From positions 1-64,000 of the forward strand of contig JAJUJM010000003.1 of NCBI GenBank assembly GCA_029265315.1: a stretch of 64,000 nucleotides of DNA, given 5' to 3'. Below, piece after piece: positions 1 to 10,744 of this stretch. The notes under the pieces are model-generated. The model was not told the origin of the DNA and did not search any database. It saw only the letters and a list, made by a program, of their open reading frames with translations. Source of the DNA: Actinomycetota bacterium. Lineage in GTDB: Bacteria > Actinomycetota > Coriobacteriia > Anaerosomatales > PHET01. Every line of letters begins with the position of its first letter. Position 1 is the stretch's first letter. A program made the translations under genes and the position numbers.

Positions 1-93
1 AAGCCAGTGCGCCTGTATCGCCTCGTTTTCAAATCGTTGTTTCCCGTGAACCCCCCGCCGGGTGTTGGAGGTTTCCGGTTCCGTCGCTCGCGT

Positions 94-109
94 TGTTTCA
101 CGTTAAACA
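94..109. promoter_or_regulatory. parS: parS-like centromere site
   Basis: The 16-mer TGTTTCACGTTAAACA differs by one base from the bacterial ParB-binding consensus TGTTTCACGTGAAACA. It lies inside a larger dyad, because the flanks CGCTCGCG (85-92) and CGCGAGCG (111-118) are exact inverse complements about the same centre, giving a 34-bp near-perfect palindrome. parS sites cluster near the origin, usually beside parAB and jag. parAB is not in the window but would be expected just to the left. A more degenerate copy with three mismatches lies at 39-54. Confidence 0.8.
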
Positions 110-143
110 TCGCGAGCGAGACTCCGCTGCCACCCCGAAAGCA

Positions 144-171
144 AATGGGCTGACCCGAAAGTCAGCCCATT
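144..171 (-). terminator. Hairpin terminator of the rpmH-jag operon
   Basis: AATGGGCTGAC and GTCAGCCCATT form a perfect 11-bp stem around a 6-nt loop. It stands 23 bp beyond the jag stop codon on the minus strand, followed there by a modest T-containing tail. The position fits termination of the minus-strand operon; the T-tract is weak. Confidence 0.7.
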
Positions 172-194
172 CGAAAACTCATTCCGGCTTCATC

Positions 195-956
195 TCACTT
201 AGGCGAGATGACGACCTGGCGATAGGGCTCCGTTCCCTCGCTTGCCGTGATCACCCGCGCATCACCGCGAAGGGCCATGTGTACGATGCGGCGCTCGAAC
301 GATGTCATGGGACGCAGCCTCACTTCCTGTCGATGCCGTACCGCACGGTCCGCGCCCCGCCTTGCTATCTCCTCGATTTTCTGCCGTCGGCGATGCCGAT
401 AGCCTTCGACGTCAACAACAACCGGGTATCGGAAGCCCAAACGCCGAGTGGTGATAGCCCCTACCGCGGTCTGTAGCGCATCGAGAGTTCTGCCGTGCCG
501 TCCAATCAGAATCCCCAGCTCACCGCCGACTACGTCCAGGATTATCTCTCCCTCGTCGCCTTCATACTCTTCGATGGTCGGGTCCATGATTCCGAAATGG
601 CTGGCTATCTCGCGCAACGCCTGAACTGCCGTGTCCGCGACACGATCGAGGTCCTCGTCGCTCAACTCGGGTGCATGGTCCCCGTCGAGAGGCCCAGTGG
701 AGGTGGAAGATGCGACTGGCTCAGACTCGATGATTTCCGCGACGGCCTGTCTGGCAGCCTCCAGGTCCGCAAGATACGAGGGACGAATCCAGACGCGCAC
801 TCGAGCAGGCTTGTCAGGCCTCATCCCGAACAACCCTCGTCCAGGCTCTTCCAGCACTTCGTACTCAACCGCATCTTGCTGTACGCCGAGCTCCTCAAGC
901 GCAGCGTCCACCGCATCTTCGACGGTCGCCGCTTCCTTGATGCACTCACGTTCCAT
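195..956 (-). CDS. khpB: KhpB/Jag RNA-binding protein
   Basis: A 253-residue RNA-binding protein of the Jag/KhpB/EloR family, which in other bacteria works with KhpA on RNA and affects cell elongation. The Jag-N domain covers about residues 1-57 (VEDAVDAALEELG, then GRGLFGMRPDKPARV). The KH domain contains the GILIGRHGRTLDAL loop, and the C-terminal R3H domain includes ERRIVHMALRGD. I chose the ATG at 956 because AAGGAG lies 8 nt upstream; an in-frame start at 1001 has no such site. It is the last gene of the rpmH-rnpA-yidD-yidC-jag operon, the usual order next to the origin. Confidence 0.93.
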   Translation of the reverse strand: MERECIKEAATVEDAVDAALEELGVQQDAVEYEVLEEPGRGLFGMRPDKPARVRVWIRPSYLADLEAARQAVAEIIESEPVASSTSTGPLDGDHAPELSDEDLDRVADTAVQALREIASHFGIMDPTIEEYEGDEGEIILDVVGGELGILIGRHGRTLDALQTAVGAITTRRLGFRYPVVVDVEGYRHRRRQKIEEIARRGADRAVRHRQEVRLRPMTSFERRIVHMALRGDARVITASEGTEPYRQVVISPK

Positions 957-1010
957 GTCTGTCGCTCCTTCTGGGAACCGATGGGTTCTCGTCGGTGTCA
1001 ATCGAATCGG

Positions 1011-1805
1011 CTACCGCTTCTTGTTCTTAGCCGACCGGGGTCGAGCCTTGGAGGTCTTCTTCACTGCGACAGCCTCTTCGGCACTGCCGTGCTCGGAAGA
1101 CTCATCATGCCCCCGCTTGAGTGATGCCATCATGATCTGCTGCTGGGCGATTCCCCACAGCGAGGAGACGTCCCAATAGAGAAGTACGCCCGCTGGCGCG
1201 CTCCACCCGAAGAACAGCATCATGACGCCCATGTAGGCGCCGATCATCTTCTGCTGCCTCTCGCCCGGCATCAGCGCCTGAGGGAGCCACACGCTGAGAC
1301 CGAACAGCGCGACTAAGAGCAGATACGGAATAGCGGGAGCAAGCCCCTCAGACTGGAAAATCATGGATGGTGTCTTGGCAATATCTGGAATCAGGAAGAA
1401 GAACCTGCCCACTTCCCCCTTCTCCGCGAGGTACTCCATCATCATCCCGGGACTCTTGGCGGTGCCCCCCAGAACCTGGTACAGCGCGAAGAGCAATGGC
1501 ATCTGAAGCAGCATCGGCAGACACCCGCCGAACGGGTTCACCTTGTTCGCCTGATAGAACTTCAGCGTCTCCTCTTGCAGCTTCTCCTTGTCGTCGGCGT
1601 ACTTCGCCTGAAGCTCCTTGATCTTGGGCTGGATCCTCTGGAGCTCATACATGGACTTCGTCTGCTTGACGGTCAACGGCATCAGCGCGAGGCGCACGAG
1701 CACCGTGAGGGCTATGATCGCCAAGCCCCAATCGCCCACGTAGCGCTCGATATAGAGCAGAAGCGCGAAGATCAGTTCTTTGAACTCGATCCAGAGTGCA
1801 CCCAC
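1011..1805 (-). CDS. yidC: YidC/Oxa1 membrane protein insertase
   Basis: A 264-residue insertase that places proteins in the cytoplasmic membrane, alone or with SecYEG. It is the short Gram-positive type without the large proteobacterial periplasmic domain. Visible features are the first core helix with the conserved Arg (VLVRLALMPLTVKQ), a coiled-coil cytoplasmic hairpin (about residues 55-90), NPFGGCLPMLLQMPLLFALYQVL, further helices to about residue 225, and a Lys/Arg-rich C-terminal tail (KKTSKARPRSAKNKKR) of the kind that can contact the ribosome. The start is GTG at 1805 with AGAGGAG upstream. There is no obvious lipobox signal peptide. It lies between yidD and jag. Confidence 0.96.
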   Translation of the reverse strand: MGALWIEFKELIFALLLYIERYVGDWGLAIIALTVLVRLALMPLTVKQTKSMYELQRIQPKIKELQAKYADDKEKLQEETLKFYQANKVNPFGGCLPMLLQMPLLFALYQVLGGTAKSPGMMMEYLAEKGEVGRFFFLIPDIAKTPSMIFQSEGLAPAIPYLLLVALFGLSVWLPQALMPGERQQKMIGAYMGVMMLFFGWSAPAGVLLYWDVSSLWGIAQQQIMMASLKRGHDESSEHGSAEEAVAVKKTSKARPRSAKNKKR

Positions 1806-1835
1806 AGGGGTCGTCTCCTCTTCAGGCCGGAAGGG

Positions 1836-2075
1836 TCAGGGCACGGGATCATGTCCGCCGGGGTTCCATGGATGACATCTCGCCACCCGGCGAAGCGCAA
1901 GCCAACCACCTTTGAAAAGCCCGTATCGCTCGAATGATGTTATCGCATATGCGGAGCAGGTCGGGGTGAATCGACACGAGGGGGGCGTCAACGGCGACAC
2001 GGCCACCTGGTACAGACGAACCGCCGCCATGGCAAGCAGGCGGGGGAGACGGCCGATCCACCGAAAGACGATCAC
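1836..2075 (-). CDS. yidD: YidD membrane insertion efficiency factor
   Basis: A 79-residue protein with the family signature SPLTPPSCRFTPTCSAYA and the C-terminal RRVARCHPWNPGGHDPVP, including the conserved cysteines. YidD assists YidC-dependent insertion and is peripherally membrane-bound through its amphipathic N-terminus. The GTG start at 2075 overlaps the rnpA stop codon in a GTGA, so translation is probably coupled. Confidence 0.95.
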   Translation of the reverse strand: MIVFRWIGRLPRLLAMAAVRLYQVAVSPLTPPSCRFTPTCSAYAITSFERYGLFKGGWLALRRVARCHPWNPGGHDPVP

Positions 2076-2404
2076 CTCGCCAGACCGCCCCGCTTGGCGA
2101 TATCCGCTAGCGCTCTATCGAGCTGCTCCGGCGACGCCTCGCCCACACCTGGGCGTGCCACCAGTGCCACATCGTACCCGGCCCAGTCTCCCGCGAGCCG
2201 ACGGTACGCTTCGCGCATGACGCGCTTCGCCCGGTTCCTCTTGACCGCAGGCCCGATCTTTCTGCCCGCGACGAATACGACGCGGCCCTCTGGGCCGCGT
2301 CCTTCCGGGGTGGGGGCTATGAGTGCCACCATGAGCGGATGTGATATGCGCCGGGACCCCTCAAAGATCGCCTGGATCTCGCGCGCTGACTTGATCGTGC
2401 TCAC
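2072..2404 (-). CDS. rnpA: Ribonuclease P protein component
   Basis: A 110-residue basic protein that binds the RNase P RNA and helps 5'-maturation of tRNAs. The diagnostic RNR-type motif is in KIGPAVKRNRAKRVMREAYRR (about residues 50-70), preceded by the conserved VVFVAGRKIG strand. It starts at GTG 2404, 34 bp after rpmH, and its stop overlaps yidD. The rpmH-rnpA pairing is nearly universal in bacteria. Confidence 0.95.
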   Translation of the reverse strand: MSTIKSAREIQAIFEGSRRISHPLMVALIAPTPEGRGPEGRVVFVAGRKIGPAVKRNRAKRVMREAYRRLAGDWAGYDVALVARPGVGEASPEQLDRALADIAKRGGLAR

Positions 2405-2438
2405 TGCGCCACCATCTCTGGCAGAGCCGCCAGTGGCT

Positions 2439-2573
2439 CTAGGCGCTCAGGACCTTGCGACCCTTCCGCCGACGAGCAGCAAGCACGGCCCTCCCGCCGC
2501 GGGTGGCCATGCGTGCCCGAAAACCGTGCGTCTTCGCACGCTTCCGAACGTTGGGCTGATACGTCCTCTTCAC
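2439..2573 (-). CDS. rpmH: 50S ribosomal protein L34
   Basis: A 44-residue protein that starts at GTG 2573 behind ATAGGAGGA and ends at TAG 2439. It begins [17 protein letters not shown], continues [18 protein letters not shown] and ends RKGRKVLSA, the canonical L34 sequence. It is the first gene of the minus-strand operon, just downstream of a good promoter. Confidence 0.97.
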   Translation of the reverse strand: MKRTYQPNVRKRAKTHGFRARMATRGGRAVLAARRRKGRKVLSA

Positions 2574-2619
2574 TGTTCCTCCTATGGCTGGCCCCGCCGT
2601 TCCGGGGCAAAGCCCGACG

Positions 2620-2649
2620 ATTATATGTGCGCCTCGATACCACAGTCAA
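2620..2649 (-). promoter_or_regulatory. Sigma-A-type promoter of rpmH operon
   Basis: On the minus strand TTGACT (2649-2644) and TATAAT (2625-2620) are separated by 18 bp, about 45 bp before the rpmH start. It is the best consensus promoter seen in the window and fires away from dnaA. DnaA boxes begin about 65 bp behind its -35 element. Confidence 0.75.
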
Positions 2650-2709
2650 CGTGAGAATCGCTCAGCTCACCGACGCCACCGCGCGAGCAGGCCGCCCGAA
2701 GTCGAGGCG

Positions 2710-3285
2710 GAATCTGTGGACACTGTGGAAAAGGCAGGACTCACTCTTGTGGAACCTGTGGACAACCTTTTCTCCGCGATTGAGCCGCCCGGGCCGCATT
2801 GCTATAGTCCGCCGTGCTCCGGAAGCTCTTCCGTGCAGCCTGCGGAACTTGACACAAGCCGTCTATCAGCTCTTTTCACCCGTTTGTCACACAACGAATC
2901 CCGTGGCGCAGCGTCTCTCGATCTCGCCTCGGGATTGCTGGTGACGCCTCGAGCTTCACCGAAGTCGTTTCCACAACCGGGAAAGGTGACGCAGCCGCTT
3001 TCCACAAGCTTTGAGGAAAGACCGCGACTCCTGTGCGATAGACACACCCGCGGTGAGCAGGTGCGACGGCCCGGGCCGAGGGGTGGAGGGAAACCCACAT
3101 TCTCCACAGTGTGGAAAGTCCTGTGGAGAAAACGGAAAGTCGCACGTCTTGCGCATCGAATGTGTGTTCGTGACCTGAAAAGTTGCAGGTCAGACTGCTT
3201 GTTCAGAATTGTCGGCGCCGTTGAAGGGCGCGGGGGAGCCTGTGGATTCGTTTGTGGATTGCTCGGCCATTGTGGAAAGAAGGGG
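2710..3285. other. oriC: oriC, upstream DnaA-box cluster
   Basis: The stretch between rpmH and the gene before dnaA has no convincing protein gene but holds at least twelve TGTGGA/TCCACA cores. One exact TGTGGACAA box (consensus TTGTCCACA) lies at 2757-2765. Near-boxes are at 2715-2723, 2724-2732, 2749-2757, 2967-2975, 2998-3006, 3100-3108, 3110-3118, 3122-3130, 3241-3249, 3253-3261 and 3271-3279. Both orientations occur. The density and the location next to dnaA indicate one half of the replication origin. The last three boxes abut or cover the probable start region of the next gene, so DnaA binding may also repress it. Confidence 0.8.
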
Positions 3286-3290
3286 GGACG

Positions 3291-4235
3291 GTGAAAGCTT
3301 TCTTCGAAGGAGTCGCGGAAAAGAGGGGTCCTGTGTTTCGGCCGAACTCGTTCGGCGCATCGGCCTCATCAGTCACCCCCACGCGCGCGCGAGTAGCTGT
3401 ATACGAAACCCCCGGCGCACCACCTCGTGTTGTGACCATCGATCCCTTGCCCGTCGATGAATACGTCGAGGCTCTCACGTCCACCGTGCACCGATTCGTG
3501 TCAGAACAAGGCGGTTCGATACCCTACACGGTGCTTCGGGAGGTCACGGAGAACTTCATCCATGCCGGATTCGCCGAGCCCGTTGTCTCAGTGATGGACT
3601 CTGGTCGCACCGTGCGGTTCGCCGATCAGGGTCCGGGCATATCCGACAAAGAGCGGGCGGTCCTGCCTGGCTTCACGACCGCCACGGCCGAGATGAAAGA
3701 GCACATCCGAGGTGTCGGTTCAGGTCTTCCACTCGTGAAGGACTTCCTCGGATTCACGGGCGGCAGCCTCAACATCGAAGACAACCTGGGTAGGGGAGCA
3801 GTCGTCACGGTCTCGACCGGACGCACCCCTTCGATGAGTTCTTCTCGAACGAGCTCGCACCAGGACTATCGTGACCTGAGCCGGACCGCCTCAAGCCCCA
3901 GTCCCTCTTTGGACGGTCCAGGTCTTCCGCTTGATGCTCCCGAAGCGCCTGTGGCCCGCACCATCCCTCGCAATCTCACCACCCGACAGAAGCAGGTGCT
4001 CGCACTCGTCATGGAGAGTGGCTCGGCAGGGCCGAGTCTCGTCTCGAAGGAGCTGGGTGTCGGTATCTCGACCGCATACCGCGATCTGGCTTCGCTCGAG
4101 GATATGGGGCTCATCACGGCCGAAGGCGGCAAGCGCTCTCTCACTGAGCGAGGATTGTCTTACTTGGACGACCTGACGACCGGCTTTTCGGGCGCAAGGG
4201 CGCAGGTCAGACCCGCTGATTCCACTCTACTGTGA
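3291..4235 (+). CDS. GHKL ATPase with C-terminal winged helix
   Basis: A 314-residue protein of unknown role that occupies the position just upstream of dnaA. The central part is a histidine-kinase-type ATP-binding domain: N-box LREVTENFIHAGF, G1 box FADQGPGI and G2 box RGVGSGLPLVKDFL. There is no dimerisation helix with a phospho-acceptor His before it, so it is not a conventional sensor kinase; anti-sigma-type ATPases share this domain. After a Ser/Pro-rich linker, about the last 90 residues form a winged helix (TTRQKQVLALVMESG, then SKELGVGISTAYRDLASLEDMGLI). The chosen start is GTG 3291 behind AAGGGGGG; a start at 3252 would sit within the DnaA boxes. Its TGA lies inside GTGAGG at 4232, so it is probably co-transcribed with dnaA. 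A DNA-binding, ATP-dependent regulator of initiation is a reasonable inference only. Confidence 0.85.
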   Translation: MKAFFEGVAEKRGPVFRPNSFGASASSVTPTRARVAVYETPGAPPRVVTIDPLPVDEYVEALTSTVHRFVSEQGGSIPYTVLREVTENFIHAGFAEPVVSVMDSGRTVRFADQGPGISDKERAVLPGFTTATAEMKEHIRGVGSGLPLVKDFLGFTGGSLNIEDNLGRGAVVTVSTGRTPSMSSSRTSSHQDYRDLSRTASSPSPSLDGPGLPLDAPEAPVARTIPRNLTTRQKQVLALVMESGSAGPSLVSKELGVGISTAYRDLASLEDMGLITAEGGKRSLTERGLSYLDDLTTGFSGARAQVRPADSTLL

Positions 4236-4243
4236 GGATTTCG

Positions 4244-5650
4244 ATGGCGGACCTGAACACCATATGGGAAGACGTTCTCTCAATCATTCGTGAGGAGCTC
4301 AACACGCCGAGTTTCACCACATGGTTCGAACACACGGTTCCCTTGGACCTCACTGACGATGGGGTGTTCGTGGTCGGAGTGCAGAACGAGTTCGCCCGCT
4401 CGTGGCTTGAGGAGCGTTATGCACAACGTCTGAGCGCTGCGCTGAGACAGGTCATTGGGGCCGAGGTCGACGTCCGTATCGTTGTCGACCCTTCCTCCTC
4501 GTCGATGTCTGACGTGGCCACCGCTGATGTTCCAGCCGCGAATCCCGTGTCTATACACACCGTGGAAGAGGATCTCCGGTCAACCGATACTGGCTCCGCA
4601 CAGGGCGCTTCCGGCGATGCGGACCACCCCTTCGACCCCAAGTTCACCTTCGACTCGTTCGTGGTGGGCGATTCCAACGCCTTTGCTCGCAACGCAGCGC
4701 TCGCCGTGGCCGAACAACCGGGTCTCAAGTACAACCCTTTGTTCTTGTGGGGTGGGCCCGGGCTCGGTAAAACCCACCTTCTTCAAGCCATCGGGAACTA
4801 TGTCACTTCGAACTTCCCTCACAAGAAGGTCATGTTCGTGACCTCCGAGCAGTTCATGAACGACTTCATCGAGTCGATCCGCGCCGAGACGACCAACTCC
4901 TTCCGGCAGAAATACCGGACCGTCGATGTCCTGTTGATCGATGACATCCAATTCCTCGAGAGGAAGTTCGGTACACAGGACCAGTTCTTCCACACGTTCA
5001 ACGAGTTGCGCCAGCGCGGCAAGGCCATCGTCCTGGCTTCTGACAGACCCCCTCGCGAGATCGACATGGATGAGAGGTATCAGAGCCGGTTCGCCATGGG
5101 TCTACAAGCCGATATCCAACCGCCGAACTACGAGACTCGCTTGGCCATCCTGCGCCAGTTCGTCGAGTCACAGCGAATCGTCTTCGAGGACGCAGCGCTC
5201 GCTTTGGTTGCTGACCGCTCAACCCCCAACATCCGGGAGATGGAAGGTGCCGTGTACCGCATCATGGCGTTCTGTGAACTGTCGAGGCGTGATGTGGTTG
5301 ACCTGAAGACCGCCGAACAGGTCACCCGCGGCCTGTTCCCAGACCGTTCACTCCGGCCCATATCGATAGGCACCATCAAACGGGAGACGTGTCGCTTCTA
5401 TGGGATCTCGGACTCTGAGCTCATAGGAAGCAAGAGATCACAGCCCATCGTCTTTCCTCGCCAAGTCGCCATGTACCTGGCCAGGGAACTCACAGACCTA
5501 TCTCTTCCGAAGATCGGCGAAGAGTTCGGCGGTAGAGACCACACGACGGTGATGCACGCCAACGACAAGATACGAAAGCTCATGAGTGAGCAACGAGAGG
5601 TCTACAACCAAGTACAACAGCTGACCAACCTCATCAGACAGAAGGGGTGA
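4244..5650 (+). CDS. dnaA: Chromosomal replication initiator DnaA
   Basis: A 468-residue AAA+ initiator that binds DnaA boxes, melts the origin and helps load DnaB. Domain I spans about 1-85 ([22 protein letters not shown]), followed by a variable acidic domain II. The AAA+ core has Walker [14 protein letters not shown] (near 171) and Walker [11 protein letters not shown] (near 230). The C-terminal domain IV carries the box-recognition motif [12 protein letters not shown] chose ATG 4244, preceded by GAGG; a GTG at 4232 overlapping the previous stop is also possible. DnaA-box clusters flank the gene on both sides, so autoregulation is likely. Confidence 0.97.
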   Translation: MADLNTIWEDVLSIIREELNTPSFTTWFEHTVPLDLTDDGVFVVGVQNEFARSWLEERYAQRLSAALRQVIGAEVDVRIVVDPSSSSMSDVATADVPAANPVSIHTVEEDLRSTDTGSAQGASGDADHPFDPKFTFDSFVVGDSNAFARNAALAVAEQPGLKYNPLFLWGGPGLGKTHLLQAIGNYVTSNFPHKKVMFVTSEQFMNDFIESIRAETTNSFRQKYRTVDVLLIDDIQFLERKFGTQDQFFHTFNELRQRGKAIVLASDRPPREIDMDERYQSRFAMGLQADIQPPNYETRLAILRQFVESQRIVFEDAALALVADRSTPNIREMEGAVYRIMAFCELSRRDVVDLKTAEQVTRGLFPDRSLRPISIGTIKRETCRFYGISDSELIGSKRSQPIVFPRQVAMYLARELTDLSLPKIGEEFGGRDHTTVMHANDKIRKLMSEQREVYNQVQQLTNLIRQKG

Positions 5651-5664
5651 GACGTGACCTCATG

Positions 5665-5885
5665 TTGAGATGTCTGTGGACAACCCGGGGATGACTCGGG
5701 GGTATCCTTTCCGAATTGTGGATTGAAATCCTCCCGTGTGGATGATGTGGAACACCCACCCGGCGAATCCACAGGGCTCTATACATGGACACACATGGAA
5801 CGACGTGCGAAAACGTGGAGAGTCCACATATCCACGGGCTTTATTACCGTTATTGTCGTCTTGATATCCAAGAGAGGATAACCAT
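5665..5885. other. oriC: oriC, dnaA-dnaN DnaA-box cluster
   Basis: This 235-bp gap contains an exact TGTGGACAA box (5675-5683) and near-boxes at 5717-5725, 5737-5745, 5746-5754, 5765-5773 and 5820-5828. They are followed by the most AT-rich stretch of the gap (about 5838-5885, TTTATTACCGTTATTGTC). Boxes next to an AT-rich segment are the expected layout of a DNA-unwinding element, so melting probably starts here, before dnaN. With the cluster upstream of dnaA this makes a bipartite origin. Confidence 0.75.
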
Positions 5886-6992
5886 ATGAAGTTCAGTATC
5901 GCCCGAAGCGAACTCGCTGAAGCTCTGTCGGTCACTTCCAAGGGTATGTCGGCAAGGTCGACCCTACCAATCCTCTCCGGGGTGTTGTTCTCCTCCTCAG
6001 AAGGACTCCTCACACTTCAGGCCACCGACCTTGAGGTCTCCGTCAGACACTCCGTCCCGGCGCTCATCGACGAAGACGGCCAAGTGGTGATCCCGGGTCG
6101 GCTTCTGAGTGACATCGTGCGCTCGCTGCCGGAAGCGGCTGTGTCGATTGAGACAGAGGGAGACAACGTGTTGGTCAGATGCCAACAGTCCTCCTTCACC
6201 ATGAAGACCCTGAACGCAGCGGATTTTCCGAAGTTCCCGGAGGTGTCCGTGGACAAGAAGGTCGCCATACCGTCTGACGTCATGGCGTCCATGGTGCGCA
6301 AGGTCTCGAAAGCGGTGTCTCGGGACGAGACAAGGGCCGTTCTCACCGGGGTGCTCATGGTGATAGACGGGGCGATGGTCAAGATGGTCGCCACGGACAG
6401 CTATCGTCTGGCGATAGACGAGGTCATCCTCGATGAACCCGCCGGCGAGGAAGTGGAAGTGGTGATCCCTGGCCGGGCCCTGGATGAAGCCACGAAGATC
6501 GCTACAGGAACCGGCAAGGTGGAGGTGGGGGTGTCGGACAACCAGGTCGTCTTCGACTCAGGGTCGACGACATTCGTCGCCCGTCGTATTGAGGGGACCT
6601 TCCCGAACTACCGACAACTGATCCCTGAGCGAAGTGAAGACGACACCTTCATCGAGATTGCGACAGAGGAGTTGGCCTCTGCGGTCAAGAGGGTGTCTCT
6701 GCTGGCGCTTCACAACTCACCTCTCAGACTGTCGGTGAGTGTCGAGGACCAGACACTGTCTCTTTCCGCCACCACCCAGGATGTGGGAGATGCATCAGAG
6801 GACCTGATGGCCAAGATTGAAGGAAAAGACGTGGAGATCGCCTTCAATCACTCGTTCATGTCAGATGGACTCGCATCGATCGGAACCGAGATGCTGTCCC
6901 TTCTCATCCAAGGCTCCATGAAGCCCGGACTCCTGAGGTCTGGGAACGGGGAAGATTTCCGCTATCTCCTGATGCCGGTGCGCCTCGGCTGA
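5886..6992 (+). CDS. dnaN: DNA polymerase III beta sliding clamp
   Basis: A 368-residue clamp of usual length, built of three similar domains that dimerise into a ring around DNA. It begins MKFSIARSELAEAL and has the domain I signature STLPILSGVLF; the C-terminal RYLLMPVRL is the typical end that closes the hydrophobic partner-binding pocket. The ATG at 5886 is preceded by AGAGG. It follows the second origin half and precedes recF by 4 bp. Confidence 0.97.
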   Translation: MKFSIARSELAEALSVTSKGMSARSTLPILSGVLFSSSEGLLTLQATDLEVSVRHSVPALIDEDGQVVIPGRLLSDIVRSLPEAAVSIETEGDNVLVRCQQSSFTMKTLNAADFPKFPEVSVDKKVAIPSDVMASMVRKVSKAVSRDETRAVLTGVLMVIDGAMVKMVATDSYRLAIDEVILDEPAGEEVEVVIPGRALDEATKIATGTGKVEVGVSDNQVVFDSGSTTFVARRIEGTFPNYRQLIPERSEDDTFIEIATEELASAVKRVSLLALHNSPLRLSVSVEDQTLSLSATTQDVGDASEDLMAKIEGKDVEIAFNHSFMSDGLASIGTEMLSLLIQGSMKPGLLRSGNGEDFRYLLMPVRLG

Positions 6993-6996
6993 CGGT

Positions 6997-8088
6997 GTGT
7001 CGTACACGATCAAAAGACTTCACATCGTAGGGTTCAGGAATTACGAGAACTTCGATCTCGAGCCAGACCCTTCACTCACTGTTCTCGTCGGCCCGAATGC
7101 AGTGGGGAAGACGAACCTCATCGAAGCGGTGCAACTGGTGACAGAAGCCCGTTCTTTCAGAGGTGGCTCGTGGAGCGAGATGATCCGCTGGGAATCACAG
7201 GACGCTTCAGTGAGACTCGATGCGGTCGATGGTGAACGGGTCCACACGGTGGAACTGGATATCACTGCAGATGGGAGAAGGATCTATAGGGTCAACGGAA
7301 AGCCAAGAAGAACGGTGTCAGAGGTCTCGGGCATCATCCCTTGTGTCCTGTTCACCCCGGAGGACCTGGGGCTCATCAAGAACTCTGCGGAGACAAGAAG
7401 AAACCTCCTGGACGGTATCGGAACACAACTCTCGAAGACGTACGCGCAACTCAAGACGGAGTACGACCGGGTGGTGAAACAGAGAAACGCACTCTTGCGA
7501 AACGAATCGGTGTCTGAGGACCGACTGGCACCTTGGGACGAGAGGTTGGTGGCGCTGGGTTCGCGTCTGGTCAAACACAGACTTGGGCTTTTTGACCGGC
7601 TGATGCAAGCCGCCTCGGTCCTCTATGGTCAAATCGCGAAGGACGGACCGCTGACAGCTCGCTACGTGCCTTCGTGGGAGAGGGAGTCCAGAGAAGTCTC
7701 CGGCAAAGAGCCGGCGGAAGCACTGGAGGGGCTTCTGCTGGAGACCAAGACGGACGAAAGAGCGAGGAAGATGACGCTCGCCGGGCCACACCGAGACGAG
7801 ATCGTCTTCAAGCTGGATGGACGGGACGCTCGAACGTACGCCTCACAGGGGCAGCAACGCACGGTGGCCCTCGCGTTGAAACTGGCAGAAGTGAAGGTGG
7901 TGGCGGATATCTCCGGGTCCCGGCCGGTACTTCTTCTTGACGATGTGATGTCTGAGCTGGACGAGAGCCGCAGGACAGCCTTCACCGAGTTGGTCGGGAG
8001 CACCACACAGACCATCGTGACCACCACGAACCTCGGCTATTTCACCAAGAACGTCATCGACAGAGCCAAGGTGGTGACACTCGCTTGA
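6997..8088 (+). CDS. recF: RecF recombination/repair ATPase
   Basis: A 363-residue ABC/SMC-type ATPase of the RecFOR pathway, which loads RecA at single-strand gaps. Walker A is GPNAVGKTNLIEA (about 31-43), the signature motif is YASQGQQRTVALALKLAE, and Walker B is RPVLLLDDVMSELD. It starts at GTG 6997, four bases after the dnaN stop, and its stop overlaps the next gene. Confidence 0.96.
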   Translation: MSYTIKRLHIVGFRNYENFDLEPDPSLTVLVGPNAVGKTNLIEAVQLVTEARSFRGGSWSEMIRWESQDASVRLDAVDGERVHTVELDITADGRRIYRVNGKPRRTVSEVSGIIPCVLFTPEDLGLIKNSAETRRNLLDGIGTQLSKTYAQLKTEYDRVVKQRNALLRNESVSEDRLAPWDERLVALGSRLVKHRLGLFDRLMQAASVLYGQIAKDGPLTARYVPSWERESREVSGKEPAEALEGLLLETKTDERARKMTLAGPHRDEIVFKLDGRDARTYASQGQQRTVALALKLAEVKVVADISGSRPVLLLDDVMSELDESRRTAFTELVGSTTQTIVTTTNLGYFTKNVIDRAKVVTLA

Positions 8089-8621
8089 GGCGGAAAGGGA
8101 AGCAGACCGACCTTGCGTCGGCCCTCATGTCGCTCGAGAGAAGATTCAACCGAGCAAGCCGAGGTCGCTATCTTCAGGTCCGAGTGGCTCGCGCGTGGGA
8201 GGCGACAGCGGGCCCGACGGTGTCCGAACACACCACCGGGGTCTTCTTGAGAAGTGGTGAGCTCAATGTGCAGGTCGACTCGAGTGTTTGGGCCGCCGAG
8301 CTCGCCGCTCTGGCGGGGCCGTACATCGACGCTCTCAACACCTATCTCGGTGAGGAAACGGTGCGAACCATACGCTTCACCGTCTCCCGTAGGGTCGCCC
8401 AGTCCCGCAGAGAAGAGACAGCCCGACAGGAGATAGCCGAGTTCTATCGGTCCGATCCGTCAAAGGCCTTTCCGCTCACACCGATCGAACGGGCCCAAGT
8501 CGAGGCCTCAGCGTCTGTCATAGATGACGAGGAACTCCGCGAGGCCGCCATAAAGGCGACGATAGCGTCGATGGAGTGGCGAAAGGGTCAGAACCGCCCC
8601 AGATCGTCGCAGAGGTCCTGA
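8085..8621 (+). CDS. dciA: DciA (DUF721) helicase-loading factor
   Basis: A 178-residue basic protein of the DUF721 family; members named DciA recruit the replicative helicase DnaB where DnaC/DnaI is absent. The conserved core is ARAWEATAGPTVSEHTT, LNVQVDSSVWAAELAAL and the following helix with YLGEETVRTIRF. The proposed TTG start at 8085 overlaps the recF stop (TTGA), as is common for this gene; ATG 8128 is an alternative. Position between recF and gyrB is typical of Actinobacteria. The C-terminal 80 residues are polar and poorly conserved. Confidence 0.88.
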   Translation: MRRKGKQTDLASALMSLERRFNRASRGRYLQVRVARAWEATAGPTVSEHTTGVFLRSGELNVQVDSSVWAAELAALAGPYIDALNTYLGEETVRTIRFTVSRRVAQSRREETARQEIAEFYRSDPSKAFPLTPIERAQVEASASVIDDEELREAAIKATIASMEWRKGQNRPRSSQRS

Positions 8622-8684
8622 GACGGCCCCAGAGGGGCATTCTGGCGCGTTGCACCCCACCACTTGTGGTAGACTCGACCATGA

Positions 8685-10706
<2,022 letters not shown>

Positions 10707-10744
10707 GCGGTGGAGTCAAGGCGAGGGGAGAGCGGTACGCGGTC

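Noticed and set aside
2802-3145. Minus-strand open frames of 89-101 codons in the upstream origin cluster
   Set aside because: They run through repeated DnaA boxes, lack ribosome-binding sites and give no recognisable protein.
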